64,000 nt of DNA, taken from the NCBI RefSeq assembly GCF_042678185.1, contig NZ_JBHUDQ010000001.1; one strand, given 5' to 3'. The translations under genes and the position numbers were made by a program. The notes under the pieces were generated by a model. The model was not told where the DNA came from. It saw only the letters and a program-made list of their open reading frames with translations, and made no database searches. This document shows, in pieces, positions 25,959-40,553 of the stretch; position 1 is the stretch's first letter, and the number at the start of each line of letters is the position of its first letter. The DNA comes from Ramlibacter ginsenosidimutans. GTDB taxonomy: Bacteria; Pseudomonadota; Gammaproteobacteria; Burkholderiales; Burkholderiaceae_C.

Positions 25959-27635
25959 CTAGCGCCTGATCGACACGCTGCCGTCCAGGCGCGCCGAGAT
26001 CAGCTCCAGCAAGCGCTCGATGTCCACCGGCTTGACCAGGTGCTGGTCGAAGCCCGCTGCGCGCGCTCGCTCCTGGTCCTGCGGCTGGCCCCAGCCGGTC
26101 AGGGCGATCAGCGTGCGCGCGCCGCCGCCGGCCTGCTCGCGGATCTGCCGGCAAGCCTCGTAGCCGTTGGTGCCGGGCATGCCGATGTCCAGCACCACCA
26201 GCTCGGGATCGAAGGCAGGCACCGCCGCGACCGCGGCGTCGCCGTCGTGCACGCGATGCACGCTGTGGCCCAGCGACTCCAGCAGCATGGCCAGGGTCTC
26301 GGCGGCATCGACGTTGTCGTCGGCCACCAGGATGCGCAGCGTCCCCGCAGCTTCCCGGCGCGGGCTCGCGTTGTCCGCCGGCGCCCGCGGCTCGGCCGGC
26401 GCCTGCGCCAGCGGCAGGCGCACCGTGAACACGCTGCCCTGGCCCTGGCCTTCGCTGCTGGCGGTCACGATGCCGCCGTGCAGTTCCACCAGCTTGCGCG
26501 TGAGCGACAGCCCGATGCCCAGGCCGCCGCGCGCGCGCGACAGCGCCGGCTCTTCCTGCGAGAACATCTCGAACACCTGCTCCAGCCGGCGCGGCGAGAT
26601 GCCGATGCCGTTGTCGCGGATCGAAACCAGCACCGTCCCGTCCTCGCTCACCACCCGCAACTCCAGCTGGCCACCGGGATCGGTGTACTTCGCCGCGTTG
26701 CTCAGGAGGTTGATGAACGCCTGCGCCAGGCGCGCGCGGTCGCCGTGCACCGTGAGTTTCGTGGCCGGCTGCAGCACCGTGAGCTTGTGGCCGGCGCCAT
26801 CGATCTGCGGCTGCACCGTCTCCAGCGCGTCGCCCAGCACCTGGTCGAGCGTGAGCAGCTCGCGCCGCAGCTCGATGCGGCCCTGGCCGATGCGGCTGAC
26901 GTCCATCAGCTCCTCGATCAGCCGCCCCATCAGGCTCACCTGCCGGTCGATCAGCTCCGAGGCCCACTGCACGTCGGTGGTGCCGGGCCCGCGCAGCTTG
27001 AGGAAGTGCACGGCGTTGCGCACGGGCGCCAGCGGGTTGCGCAATTCGTGGGCCAGCGTGGCGAGGAATTCGTCCTTGCGCCGGCTGGCCTCCAGCAACC
27101 GCGACTCGCTCTCGCGCAAGGCCGCCGTGCGCTCGGTGACGCGCTGGTCCAGCGAGGCGTTCAGCTCCGACAGCCGCTCCTCGGCGCGCCGGCGCTCGGC
27201 GACCTCCTCCAGCAGCTGGCGGTTGGCCTGCGCCAGCTCGCGCTCCTTGCGGTGCAGTTCCGCGAACACCGAGACCTTGGAGCGCAGCACGGCCGGATTC
27301 ACCGGCTTCTGCAGGTAGTCGACCGCCCCCGTGCCGTAGCCCTCCAGGATGTGCCGGTCCTCGTGGAAGTAGGCGGTGAGGAAGACGATCGGGATGCGCG
27401 CCGTCTTGCGGCGCTGCTTCACCATCTGTGCCACCTCGAAGCCGCTCATGCCGGGCATCTGCACGTCCAGCACCAGCAGGGCGAACTCCTCGTTGACCAG
27501 GCGCAGCAAGGCTTCGTCGCCCGAGGTGGCACGGACCAGGCGGTAGCCCGGGTCGTCCAGGATGGACTCCAGCACCGCGAGGTTCCTCGGCTCGTCGTCG
27601 ACGAGCAGGATGTTGACCGGTTCGGGCGGGTTCAT
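25959..27635 (-). CDS. Hybrid histidine kinase: receiver-kinase-receiver
   Basis: A 558-residue soluble signalling protein. Residues ~7-125 form a receiver domain (LLVDDEPRN; phosphoacceptor Asp57 in LLVLDVQMPG). A coiled coil spans ~125-185, and the HisKA domain has the phosphorylated His196 in LATLAHELRNPL. The ATPase domain follows (FINLLSNAAKYT, DNGIGIS, GGLGIGLSLTR), then a C-terminal receiver with Asp483 in VVLDIGMPG. There is no membrane segment, so input probably comes through phosphorylation of the N-terminal receiver. It lies 7 nt after the poly-HAMP kinase gene, making that kinase the obvious candidate donor. No DNA-binding output domain is present. Confidence 0.92.
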   Translation of the reverse strand: MNPPEPVNILLVDDEPRNLAVLESILDDPGYRLVRATSGDEALLRLVNEEFALLVLDVQMPGMSGFEVAQMVKQRRKTARIPIVFLTAYFHEDRHILEGYGTGAVDYLQKPVNPAVLRSKVSVFAELHRKERELAQANRQLLEEVAERRRAEERLSELNASLDQRVTERTAALRESESRLLEASRRKDEFLATLAHELRNPLAPVRNAVHFLKLRGPGTTDVQWASELIDRQVSLMGRLIEELMDVSRIGQGRIELRRELLTLDQVLGDALETVQPQIDGAGHKLTVLQPATKLTVHGDRARLAQAFINLLSNAAKYTDPGGQLELRVVSEDGTVLVSIRDNGIGISPRRLEQVFEMFSQEEPALSRARGGLGIGLSLTRKLVELHGGIVTASSEGQGQGSVFTVRLPLAQAPAEPRAPADNASPRREAAGTLRILVADDNVDAAETLAMLLESLGHSVHRVHDGDAAVAAVPAFDPELVVLDIGMPGTNGYEACRQIREQAGGGARTLIALTGWGQPQDQERARAAGFDQHLVKPVDIERLLELISARLDGSVSIRR

Positions 27636-27642
27636 GCCGGCC

Positions 27643-34824
<7,182 letters not shown>

Positions 34825-35167
34825 GTCTCTCTCTCCGGTTCGACATGCTCCCACCCGCGGGCAGCGCATTCCACTCCGGCCCGCAGCGGCGGTGCCCTGC
34901 GGAAACGGTGCGGCGCGCTGCGCGGTGCTAATGGAGCGTTGACAACACCCAGCACAAAACGGCGAACGTTCAGCTCTGGATGCCGGCTAGTGTCGGGGTG
35001 TTTTTCCGAATGCGTCGTAGGACATGGCCGACACACCGCGACGAGCGTGCGGATGCGGAAAGATGACACGGTGGAACTCGCCTCCGCGCGCGGAGACGAC
35101 CCCAGCTCATGCAGCCGCGGGCGAGCCGCGGCCTCGGTTGCAGCCCTTGCAGGGCTGGCGGCGACGC
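34825..35167. other. Gene-free region upstream of the poly-HAMP kinase
   Basis: These 343 nt hold no convincing gene. They must include the promoter of the kinase operon and the 3' end of the 79-residue protein's transcript. GTCGTAGGACATG at ~35012 resembles TAGGAC-containing stretches near other small genes here, but no -35/-10 pair is clear. Confidence 0.5.
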
Positions 35168-35407
35168 TCAGGACTGGCTGGTGCTCTTGCTGCCCTGGTG
35201 CGACACACGGTGCAGCGCCGCGCCGGCGCGATGCAGCATGCTGCGCGTTGCAGCGCCCATCTTGTGCAAGGCGCCCCGGATGTCGGAGCCCACCTGGTGC
35301 GTGGTCGCTCCAGAATTCGTAGCGGTTGCGTCGTGCGCAGAGCCGGCGTGGACGGAGCCGGCGCAGCCCAGCGCCAGTGCGAGCGCGATGGCGGAAATCC
35401 TGTTCAT
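35168..35407 (-). CDS. Small secreted hypothetical protein
   Basis: A 79-residue protein with a signal peptide (MNRISAIALALALGCAGSVHA, probably cleaved after residue 21). The mature part is Ser/Thr/His-rich (SAHDATATNSGATTHQVGSD) with a basic helix (ALHKMGAATRSMLHRAGAAL). AGAGG lies upstream of the ATG at 35407, and a 13-bp palindrome at 35465-35477 may be its operator. Function unknown; resembles small stress-induced periplasmic proteins only in composition. Confidence 0.65.
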   Translation of the reverse strand: MNRISAIALALALGCAGSVHAGSAHDATATNSGATTHQVGSDIRGALHKMGAATRSMLHRAGAALHRVSHQGSKSTSQS

Positions 35408-35464
35408 GCCTCTGTCCTCTCGGTGATCGGGATGTCCCTGTTGGAGCGCGCAGCCCGGCGGAGT

Positions 35465-35477
35465 GTTGTCGGACAAC
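35465..35477. promoter_or_regulatory. Palindrome GTTGTC-G-GACAAC
   Basis: Perfect 6-bp arms around one base, 58 nt upstream of the 79-residue secreted protein gene. It contains TGTCGGACA, which also occurs at 21428-21436 and (other strand) 36169-36179. Confidence 0.45.
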
Positions 35478-35626
35478 GACGCATGCTCACGTGCAACGAA
35501 CGAGGCGAGCGGCCGTGGCGGCGGCAGACGGGCCCGGCCGCCAGGACGGCGCCCTCCCTGCGGAACACGGAGTGCCAAAAGAAAAGGCCGGCAGCAGTGC
35601 CGCCGGCCTTGCACAGCGATCCCAGA

Positions 35627-36064
35627 TCAGTTGCGGTCCGCGCGGGCGCCGCGCTTGCCGGCGGAGCTGCCGCTCGTGTCGGTCGTCGCGTTGTTGTCCG
35701 ACATCGTGCCCGAGCCACTGGTGCCCGAGTTCATCGAGCTGCTGCTGCCGGAATTCGTGGAGCTGCTGCCCGGGGTCGTCGAGCTGTTGAGGTTCGCGTC
35801 ACTGCCCGCGCCCAGCGTGCCGGTGTTCGAACCGGCCGAAGTGGAACCCGTCATCTTGGACGACGGGGTCGCGCCGGTCGCTTTGCCGGAGGTGCTGCCA
35901 GTGGTCGAGCTGCTCGTGCCCGCGTTCATCCCCGTGCTGCTGTTCGTGCCGGGGCCCGAAGCACCAGCGGTCGTGCCGCCGGTGCCTTGCGCCATCGCGA
36001 CGCCGCCGAGCGCCAGGGCCGCGGCCGCAACGAGGGTGGAGAGGGTGTACTTGGTGGCTTTCAT
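35627..36064 (-). CDS. Secreted low-complexity Ser/Thr/Gly-rich protein
   Basis: A 145-residue protein with a signal peptide (KYTLSTLVAAAALALGGVAMA, cleaved near residue 25). Nearly all the remainder consists of Ser, Thr, Gly, Ala and Asn (TGGTTAGASGPGTNSSTGMN, SSTTPGSSSTNSGSSS). A disordered periplasmic or extracellular protein is likely. The initiating ATG has a good AAGGA site. GARADRN ends the protein with the only charged cluster. No domain is recognisable. Confidence 0.75.
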   Translation of the reverse strand: MKATKYTLSTLVAAAALALGGVAMAQGTGGTTAGASGPGTNSSTGMNAGTSSSTTGSTSGKATGATPSSKMTGSTSAGSNTGTLGAGSDANLNSSTTPGSSSTNSGSSSSMNSGTSGSGTMSDNNATTDTSGSSAGKRGARADRN

Positions 36065-36168
36065 CTGGTTCCTTCCTGGATCGATTACTGGGTGGCGGCT
36101 GCTCGCCGCACGGAGAGCAAGTTAGGCATGCGAGCGCGGCGGCGGAGTGGGTCGAATCGCGCGAACCC

Positions 36169-36316
36169 CTGTCCGACAGCCTGAGACACGGGCGTAGGAC
36201 GAGGCTGCCGGCACCGCATCTGTATGTCCTTCCAGATGAGGCTGCGGGCAAGCACAGGCGCGGCTGCGACGGCTGTGTCAGCGCGTTCCGACGGCTGTGC
36301 CATGTAGGACAGCCGT
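36169..36316. promoter_or_regulatory. Divergent regulatory region with palindromes
   Basis: CTGTC-C-GACAG at 36169-36179 is a perfect palindrome 105 nt upstream of the Ser-rich protein gene. CGACGGCTGTG occurs twice (36268-36278 and 36290-36300), and ACGGCTGT (36291-36298) pairs with ACAGCCGT (36309-36316) just before the STAS-like gene. These are candidate operators. Confidence 0.4.
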
Positions 36317-36343
36317 GCGCCGGCTGGCTTATGCTCCGGACCG

Positions 36344-36736
36344 ATGGAACTGGATTTCCGGATCGAACAGAAAGACGCGTTCGCCGTGGTGCGCGTCGAA
36401 GGCGAGCCTTCGCTCGGCCAGTTCCAGTCCTTCATCCAGCTGATGGCGGTGGAGACCTCCGGCTGGAACGTCAAGCGCGTGCTGTTCGACCTGCGCGGCG
36501 TCCGCTCCCTCACCACGTTCACCGAGCACTACAGCGTCGGCGAAGAAGCCGCACGCCAGTTGCGGCACCTGCATCGCATCGCCTCGGTGGTGCCGGCGGA
36601 CCGGATCACGCGTGCGAGCGAAAAGACGGCGCAGGCCTCCGGGCTGAACCTGCGCGTGTTCACCGACGAGGGTCCGCGGTCGAGTGGCTGCTCGCGTGAG
36701 CGGGCCGCTCGGGAGTTCGTCGCCGGAAGAAAGTAA
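36344..36736 (+). CDS. STAS/SpoIIAA-like protein, apparent C-terminal frameshift
   Basis: A 130-codon frame. The first ~108 residues look like a STAS/SpoIIAA-like fold: FRIEQKDAFAVVRVEGEPSL, VKRVLFDLRGVRSLT, then a helix and DRITRASEKTAQASGLNLRV. After FTDEG the frame continues as PRSSGCSRERAAREF, which looks out of frame. The +1 frame from the same point instead gives SAVEWLLA and stops at 36699, a natural family-like ending. One missing base near 36671 would explain this, either a real mutation or a sequencing error. Proteins of this type probably act in stress or partner-switch signalling, but no kinase or anti-sigma partner adjoins it. Confidence 0.7.
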   Translation: MELDFRIEQKDAFAVVRVEGEPSLGQFQSFIQLMAVETSGWNVKRVLFDLRGVRSLTTFTEHYSVGEEAARQLRHLHRIASVVPADRITRASEKTAQASGLNLRVFTDEGPRSSGCSRERAAREFVAGRK

Positions 36737-36798
36737 GTCCCCGGCGCGGGGCGCAGGGGACTTGGCCGGCGAGCAGGCGCGCACGGCGCCTGCCCCGT

Positions 36799-38484
36799 TC
36801 ACTCGCAGCTGAAGCTGTCCGCCGATTCGATGCTGCCCGTTCCCTTGTAGCGCGCGACCTTGGGCCACGGGCACAGAGGACGCGTGCGATCCGCGGCCCA
36901 GGTGGAAGGCACGTCGGTGTTGACGCCGCCCGGGTTGCCGGCGCCCCGCGCCTTGGCCACCACCGCTTCGGGAGCCTGGCCCTTCTCGACCCAGTTCACC
37001 AGCGGGGTGAGCATGTCGAACTGGTCGGTCGCCGGGCCGCCGGAGCAGTGGTTCATGCCGGGCACCAGGTACAGCCGCGCATAGGAGGCGGTGGTGCCGG
37101 TGTTCGTGGCGAGCGCCCGGTACCAGTTCGTCGTGTCGTCGCTGGAGAAGATCGGGTCGCTGGTGCCGTGGTAGACCATGATCTTGGCGCCGCGGCCCTG
37201 CAGCGCGGAGAGGTCCCTCGGATGGGGCGGCGTCATGAAGGACATGGCGCTTTCCGTGTACGTGCCATTGGTCGCCTGGATCCTGGCCAGGATCGTGTCG
37301 ATGTTGGCGCTGGCGGCGAACGCCGGGCCACTGAAGGTGGCCGGATCTTCAGGCGGCACTTCCCAGATGAAGCCCACGGCGCTCGAGTCGAGGATGCCTG
37401 GGACGGTGAACTTCCAGAACGACCAGCCCGCAGTGCCCAGGCCCGCGTCGTACGGCCAGCTCGAATAGAAGCGCGTGCCGTCGCTGGACTGCGCGCCCGC
37501 GAACAGGTTCGCGATCTTCCCCTTCTGGTCCGCGGTGAGGCAGGTGCCGTCCCGTGCGCCGGTGCAGGTGGGCACGTCGCGATTGAGGTCGAAGGCGCCC
37601 TGGCACGCGGCCGTATCGTTCACGATGCCGTCGGCGGAGCCGTCAAGCGCGTCGCACCTGGCGAGCACCGCCTTGGAGACCATCTGGCGCTCCGCGGTCG
37701 TGAAGCCCGTGGAAGGGTCGCCGGGCGTGCTGGCGAGCGACAGGTAGGTCTGGTAGCCCTTGATGTTCGCCGTCGCTGCAAGCGGCAGGCGGAAGCCCGG
37801 GTCGCCCGCGAGGAAGCCGTCGTACTGGTCGGCGAGGCGCGACGCGGCGACCATGGTGTGGCGTCCGCCATTGGAGCAACCGCCGAAGTACGACCGGTCC
37901 GGAGCCTTGCCGTAGGTGGTCTGGATCAACGCCTTGGCCATCGGCGTGAGCTTGGCCTCGGCCTGGTAGCCGTAGTCCAGGCGCGCCTGCGGGTCGATGC
38001 CGAAGGTGGCGCTGCCACCGCTGTGGCCCGCGTCCGAGCTGATCACGGCGAAGCCCATGTTGAGGGCGCTCGTCGTCGCGCCGCCGCCCCCGACCGGGCC
38101 CGTGGCCGTCACGACGCTGCCGTCGGTGCCGCCGTTGCCCTGGTAGAAGAAGCGCCCGTTCCAGGCGAGCGGCAGGCGCATTTCGAAGCCGATGGCGTAG
38201 GCCTTGCCGTCGACCGGGCTGGTGCGCGGATACATGCTGCCCTTCACGAGGCAGTGCGCCGGGGCGGGGTTGCCGCCGACCGAGACGCCGCCCGCTGCGA
38301 CGGTGGTCGCACTCGCGATGCTCGTGTCGTGGTAGCTGAAGCGGGCCAGGTCACTGCAGTTGCCGTTGAACGCAGCACCGACGGCGCCGCTCAACTGCGG
38401 CAGGTTGGCGTCTCCGTTCCCACCGCCGCCGCAAGCGGCCAGGGTGGCGGCGAGCATGGCGGGCCATGCGAGTTTCGTCTTCAT
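36799..38484 (-). CDS. Tannase/feruloyl esterase family lipoprotein
   Basis: A 561-residue alpha/beta hydrolase of the tannase family, which cleaves gallate or hydroxycinnamate esters. The N-terminus MKTKLAWPAMLAATLAACGG has a lipobox (LAAC), so it is probably exported and lipid-anchored. The family's CS-D-HC arrangement is complete: GGCSNGGRHTM (Cys and nucleophile Ser), YHGTSDPIF (Asp) and GMNHCSGGPAT (Cys and catalytic His). A calcium-site-like Asp-rich region (DALDGSADGIVNDTAACQG) is also present. The gene is divergent from a MarR regulator that probably controls it, as is usual for aromatic-acid ester genes. Substrate cannot be told from sequence alone. Confidence 0.92.
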   Translation of the reverse strand: MKTKLAWPAMLAATLAACGGGGNGDANLPQLSGAVGAAFNGNCSDLARFSYHDTSIASATTVAAGGVSVGGNPAPAHCLVKGSMYPRTSPVDGKAYAIGFEMRLPLAWNGRFFYQGNGGTDGSVVTATGPVGGGGATTSALNMGFAVISSDAGHSGGSATFGIDPQARLDYGYQAEAKLTPMAKALIQTTYGKAPDRSYFGGCSNGGRHTMVAASRLADQYDGFLAGDPGFRLPLAATANIKGYQTYLSLASTPGDPSTGFTTAERQMVSKAVLARCDALDGSADGIVNDTAACQGAFDLNRDVPTCTGARDGTCLTADQKGKIANLFAGAQSSDGTRFYSSWPYDAGLGTAGWSFWKFTVPGILDSSAVGFIWEVPPEDPATFSGPAFAASANIDTILARIQATNGTYTESAMSFMTPPHPRDLSALQGRGAKIMVYHGTSDPIFSSDDTTNWYRALATNTGTTASYARLYLVPGMNHCSGGPATDQFDMLTPLVNWVEKGQAPEAVVAKARGAGNPGGVNTDVPSTWAADRTRPLCPWPKVARYKGTGSIESADSFSCE

Positions 38485-38520
38485 GGGTCTCCCCCGGGGT
38501 GCGGCGGCGCCGCGTTGACC

Positions 38521-38552
38521 GTTAAGGTACTTAACCAATCTCTCCATGGAGA
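38521..38552. promoter_or_regulatory. Operator candidates between tannase and MarR genes
   Basis: GTTAAGGTACTTAAC (38521-38535) is an imperfect palindrome of the kind bound by MarR dimers, and TCTCCATGGAGA (38541-38552) is a perfect 12-bp palindrome. A related half-site, TAGCTAAACCAG, lies at ~38604. They sit between the two divergent starts (38484 and 38650). Confidence 0.5.
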
Positions 38553-38615
38553 TTCGGACTTTCCCTAGACACCGCACAGCCACACGCGCGCCAACAGATG
38601 TGGTAGCTAAACCAG

Positions 38616-38643
38616 TTGGCAGCTCGGCAGGCTTGGGCACAAT
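38616..38643 (+). promoter_or_regulatory. Promoter candidate for the MarR gene
   Basis: TTGGCA (38616-38621) and CACAAT (38638-38643) are spaced by 16 nt. CACAAT ends 6 nt before the ATG, so the message would be nearly leaderless. The -35 box adjoins a possible operator half-site, which would allow autoregulation. Confidence 0.45.
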
Positions 38644-38649
38644 GCCCGC

Positions 38650-39141
38650 ATGAGCAACCGACGCAGCCCGCGGCTCGACCTCACGCCGGCCGGGCGGATG
38701 GAAGAGGCGCGCCTGCAGAAGGTGCTGGGCTACCAGCTGGCGCAGGCGACCATCGTGACCGACGCGATCTTCAGGGAGCAGGTGGGCAAGCCGCTCAACC
38801 TGCGGCCGGTGGAGTACACGGTGCTGACGCTGATCGCGGAGAACCCGGGCGGATCGCTGGTGCGGCTCGCGCGCGCCCTGTGCGTGACGCCGCCCAACAT
38901 CTCCACGATGGTGGACCGGCTGGAAGCCAAGGGCCTGATCGCGCGGGAGTCGAGCGAGGAAGACCGGCGCGCCCACGTGCTGCACGTCACCAGCAAGGGC
39001 GCGGACCTCGTGCGCAAGGCCACGCAGAAGATCGTGGCGGCGGAAAGCCAGGCGCTGCCGCTCTCCGCCGGCGAACAGGCGATCCTCGCCGAGCTGCTGC
39101 ACAAGGTGGCGCTCGCGCGCAGCAAGGTGCTGGGCGGCTGA
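38650..39141 (+). CDS. MarR family transcriptional regulator
   Basis: A 163-residue winged-helix repressor. The helix-turn-helix is within LNLRPVEYTVLTLIAENPGG and LARALCVTPPNISTMVDRLE, followed by the wing GLIARESSEEDRRAHVLHVT. N- and C-terminal helices would form the dimer interface. The likely ligand is an aromatic acid such as a ferulate, gallate or their CoA esters, inferred from the divergent tannase-family gene. ATG 38650 has no ribosome-binding site but a promoter-like element 6 nt upstream. Confidence 0.9.
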   Translation: MSNRRSPRLDLTPAGRMEEARLQKVLGYQLAQATIVTDAIFREQVGKPLNLRPVEYTVLTLIAENPGGSLVRLARALCVTPPNISTMVDRLEAKGLIARESSEEDRRAHVLHVTSKGADLVRKATQKIVAAESQALPLSAGEQAILAELLHKVALARSKVLGG

Positions 39142-39177
39142 GCCGGCGCGCCGCGGCCTGCGCCGCTATACTTGCCC

Positions 39178-39270
39178 TTCGCTCCGGGGTGCGGGCGGCA
39201 TGGGCCGCCCGCTGAGATGGCCAGCACCAAACCCGTGAACTTGAACCGGTTCGTACCGGCGTAAGGAGAG
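39178..39270 (+). promoter_or_regulatory. TPP (thiamine pyrophosphate) riboswitch
   Basis: The conserved THI-box pieces occur in order: CCGGGGTGC (39184-39192), a GGGCGGC/GCCGCCC stem, GCTGAGATGG, CACCAAACCCGTGAACTTGA and CCGGCGTAAGGAGA. The RNA binds TPP and lowers thiamine gene expression. The conserved 3' GTAAGGAG doubles as a Shine-Dalgarno sequence, so control is probably at translation. TATACT at 39167-39172 is a plausible -10 element. It heads thiO-thiS-thiG. Confidence 0.9.
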
Positions 39271-39272
39271 CC

Positions 39273-39317
39273 ATGCAGCACCCTCCCCTCCCCGTTCCCA
39301 AGGACCCGAAGCGATGA
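39273..39317 (+). CDS. 14-residue leader peptide overlapping thiO
   Basis: The ATG 4-5 nt after the riboswitch's GGAGA opens a 14-codon frame (MQHPPLPVPKDPKR) that ends in TGA at 39315-39317, overlapping the thiO ATG (39314) as ATGA. The riboswitch would thus gate this leader directly and thiO by translational coupling. thiO also has its own AAGGA at 39300-39304. It may alternatively be a remnant of a lost first gene, or not translated. Confidence 0.5.
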   Translation: MQHPPLPVPKDPKR

Positions 39318-40348
39318 CCATTGCCATCGCCGGCGCGGGCCTGCTCGGGCGCCTGCTCGCCTTCCAGCTGGCGCGCGCGGGCCACACCGTCCACGTCTTC
39401 GATCCCGCCGCCCACGCCGAGGCGCGCGGCGCCGCCGGCTGGACGGCCGCCGGCATGCTGAGCCCGGTGGCGGAACTCGAATGCGCCGACGAGAACGTGT
39501 TCCGCCTCGGTCTGCGCACGATGGCGCTGTGGCCGCAGCTCATCGCGCAGCTCGACGTGCCGGTGGAATGCGCGTTCGACGGCAGCCTGCTGCTGGCGCA
39601 CCGCGGCGACGAGGGCTCGGCGAAGCGGGTGATCGACCTGCTCGCGGCAAAGGCCGGCGGCATCGATGCGAGCGCCAGCCTCGCGCCGCAGTTGCTTGCA
39701 GCGGAGCGACTGCGGCAACTCGAGCCCTCGGTGCGCGGCCCCGCCCACGCGTGGCTGCTGCCGCACGAAGGGCGGATCCACACGGTGCAGGCGATGCAGG
39801 CGCTGGCCGCATCGGCGCCGCGCGTGCAGTGGCACTGGAACAGCAGCGTCGAGTCCGCCGCGCCGGGCGTCGTGCGCGTGCAGGGCGCGGAGCAGCGCTT
39901 CACGCATGTCTTCGACGTGCGCGGCACCGGCGCGCGGCCGCAACTGCCCGTGCGGGGCGTGCGCGGCGAGATCTTCTGGTTGCAGGCGCCCGGGCTGGCG
40001 CTGCACCGACCCTTGCGCCTGCTGCATCCGCGCTACCGCGTGTACCTCGTGCCGCGCGCACCCGACCTCGTCGTGGTCGGCGCGAGCGAGATCGAGAGCG
40101 AGGACCGCTCGCCCGTGTCCGTGCGCAGCACGGTCGAACTGCTCGCGGCCGCGCACAGCGTGATCCCCGAACTGGCGGAGGCGCGCATCGTGCACAGCGA
40201 ATCCAACCTGCGCCCGGCCCTGCCCGACAACCTGCCGCGGCTGGAGACCCAGCCCGGACTGACACGCATCAACGGCCTCTTCCGCCACGGCTGGCTCATC
40301 GCGCCGGCGCTGGTGGAACAGGCCCTCCAGGAGATGGAAACAAGATGA
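39314..40348 (+). CDS. thiO: Glycine oxidase ThiO (FAD-dependent)
   Basis: A 344-residue DAO-family flavoprotein that oxidises glycine to the imine needed for the thiazole ring of thiamine. It opens with the FAD motif TIAIAGAGLLGRLLAFQLARAG. The DAO features AAGWTAAGMLSPVAE, HEGRIHTVQAMQAL and the C-terminal GLFRHGWLIAPALVEQAL are present. It is under the TPP riboswitch and overlaps thiS by ATGA. Its length fits ThiO rather than the larger ThiO-ThiG fusions of cyanobacteria. Confidence 0.92.
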   Translation: MTIAIAGAGLLGRLLAFQLARAGHTVHVFDPAAHAEARGAAGWTAAGMLSPVAELECADENVFRLGLRTMALWPQLIAQLDVPVECAFDGSLLLAHRGDEGSAKRVIDLLAAKAGGIDASASLAPQLLAAERLRQLEPSVRGPAHAWLLPHEGRIHTVQAMQALAASAPRVQWHWNSSVESAAPGVVRVQGAEQRFTHVFDVRGTGARPQLPVRGVRGEIFWLQAPGLALHRPLRLLHPRYRVYLVPRAPDLVVVGASEIESEDRSPVSVRSTVELLAAAHSVIPELAEARIVHSESNLRPALPDNLPRLETQPGLTRINGLFRHGWLIAPALVEQALQEMETR

Positions 40349-40551
40349 GCCTCAGCATCAAGGTCAACGGAGAGCCGCGCAGCGTGCCGGACACCGCCAC
40401 CCTGGCGGACCTGGTGAACGCGCTCGGCGAGGCGCCGCAGGCGCTCGCGACGGCCGTCAACGGCGACTTCGTGCCACGCAACGCGCGCGACGGCGTGCGG
40501 CTGCGCGAAGGCGACGAAGTGTTCACCTTCCAGCCGATCACGGGAGGCTGA
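40345..40551 (+). CDS. thiS: Sulfur carrier protein ThiS
   Basis: A 68-residue ubiquitin-like carrier that ends in the required Gly-Gly (FQPITGG), which becomes a thiocarboxylate. Other features are SIKVNGEPRSVP, ATAVNGDFVPR and the LREGDEVFTF turn. The start overlaps the thiO stop as ATGA, and its stop is 2 nt before thiG, so all three are translated from one message. Its activating enzyme ThiF is not in the window. Confidence 0.95.
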   Translation: MSLSIKVNGEPRSVPDTATLADLVNALGEAPQALATAVNGDFVPRNARDGVRLREGDEVFTFQPITGG

Positions 40552-40553
40552 GC

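Noticed and set aside
35024..36184. Plus-strand frame covering the two small secreted genes
   Set aside because: Low-complexity Arg/Ala-rich translation; the minus-strand proteins have signal peptides and ribosome-binding sites.
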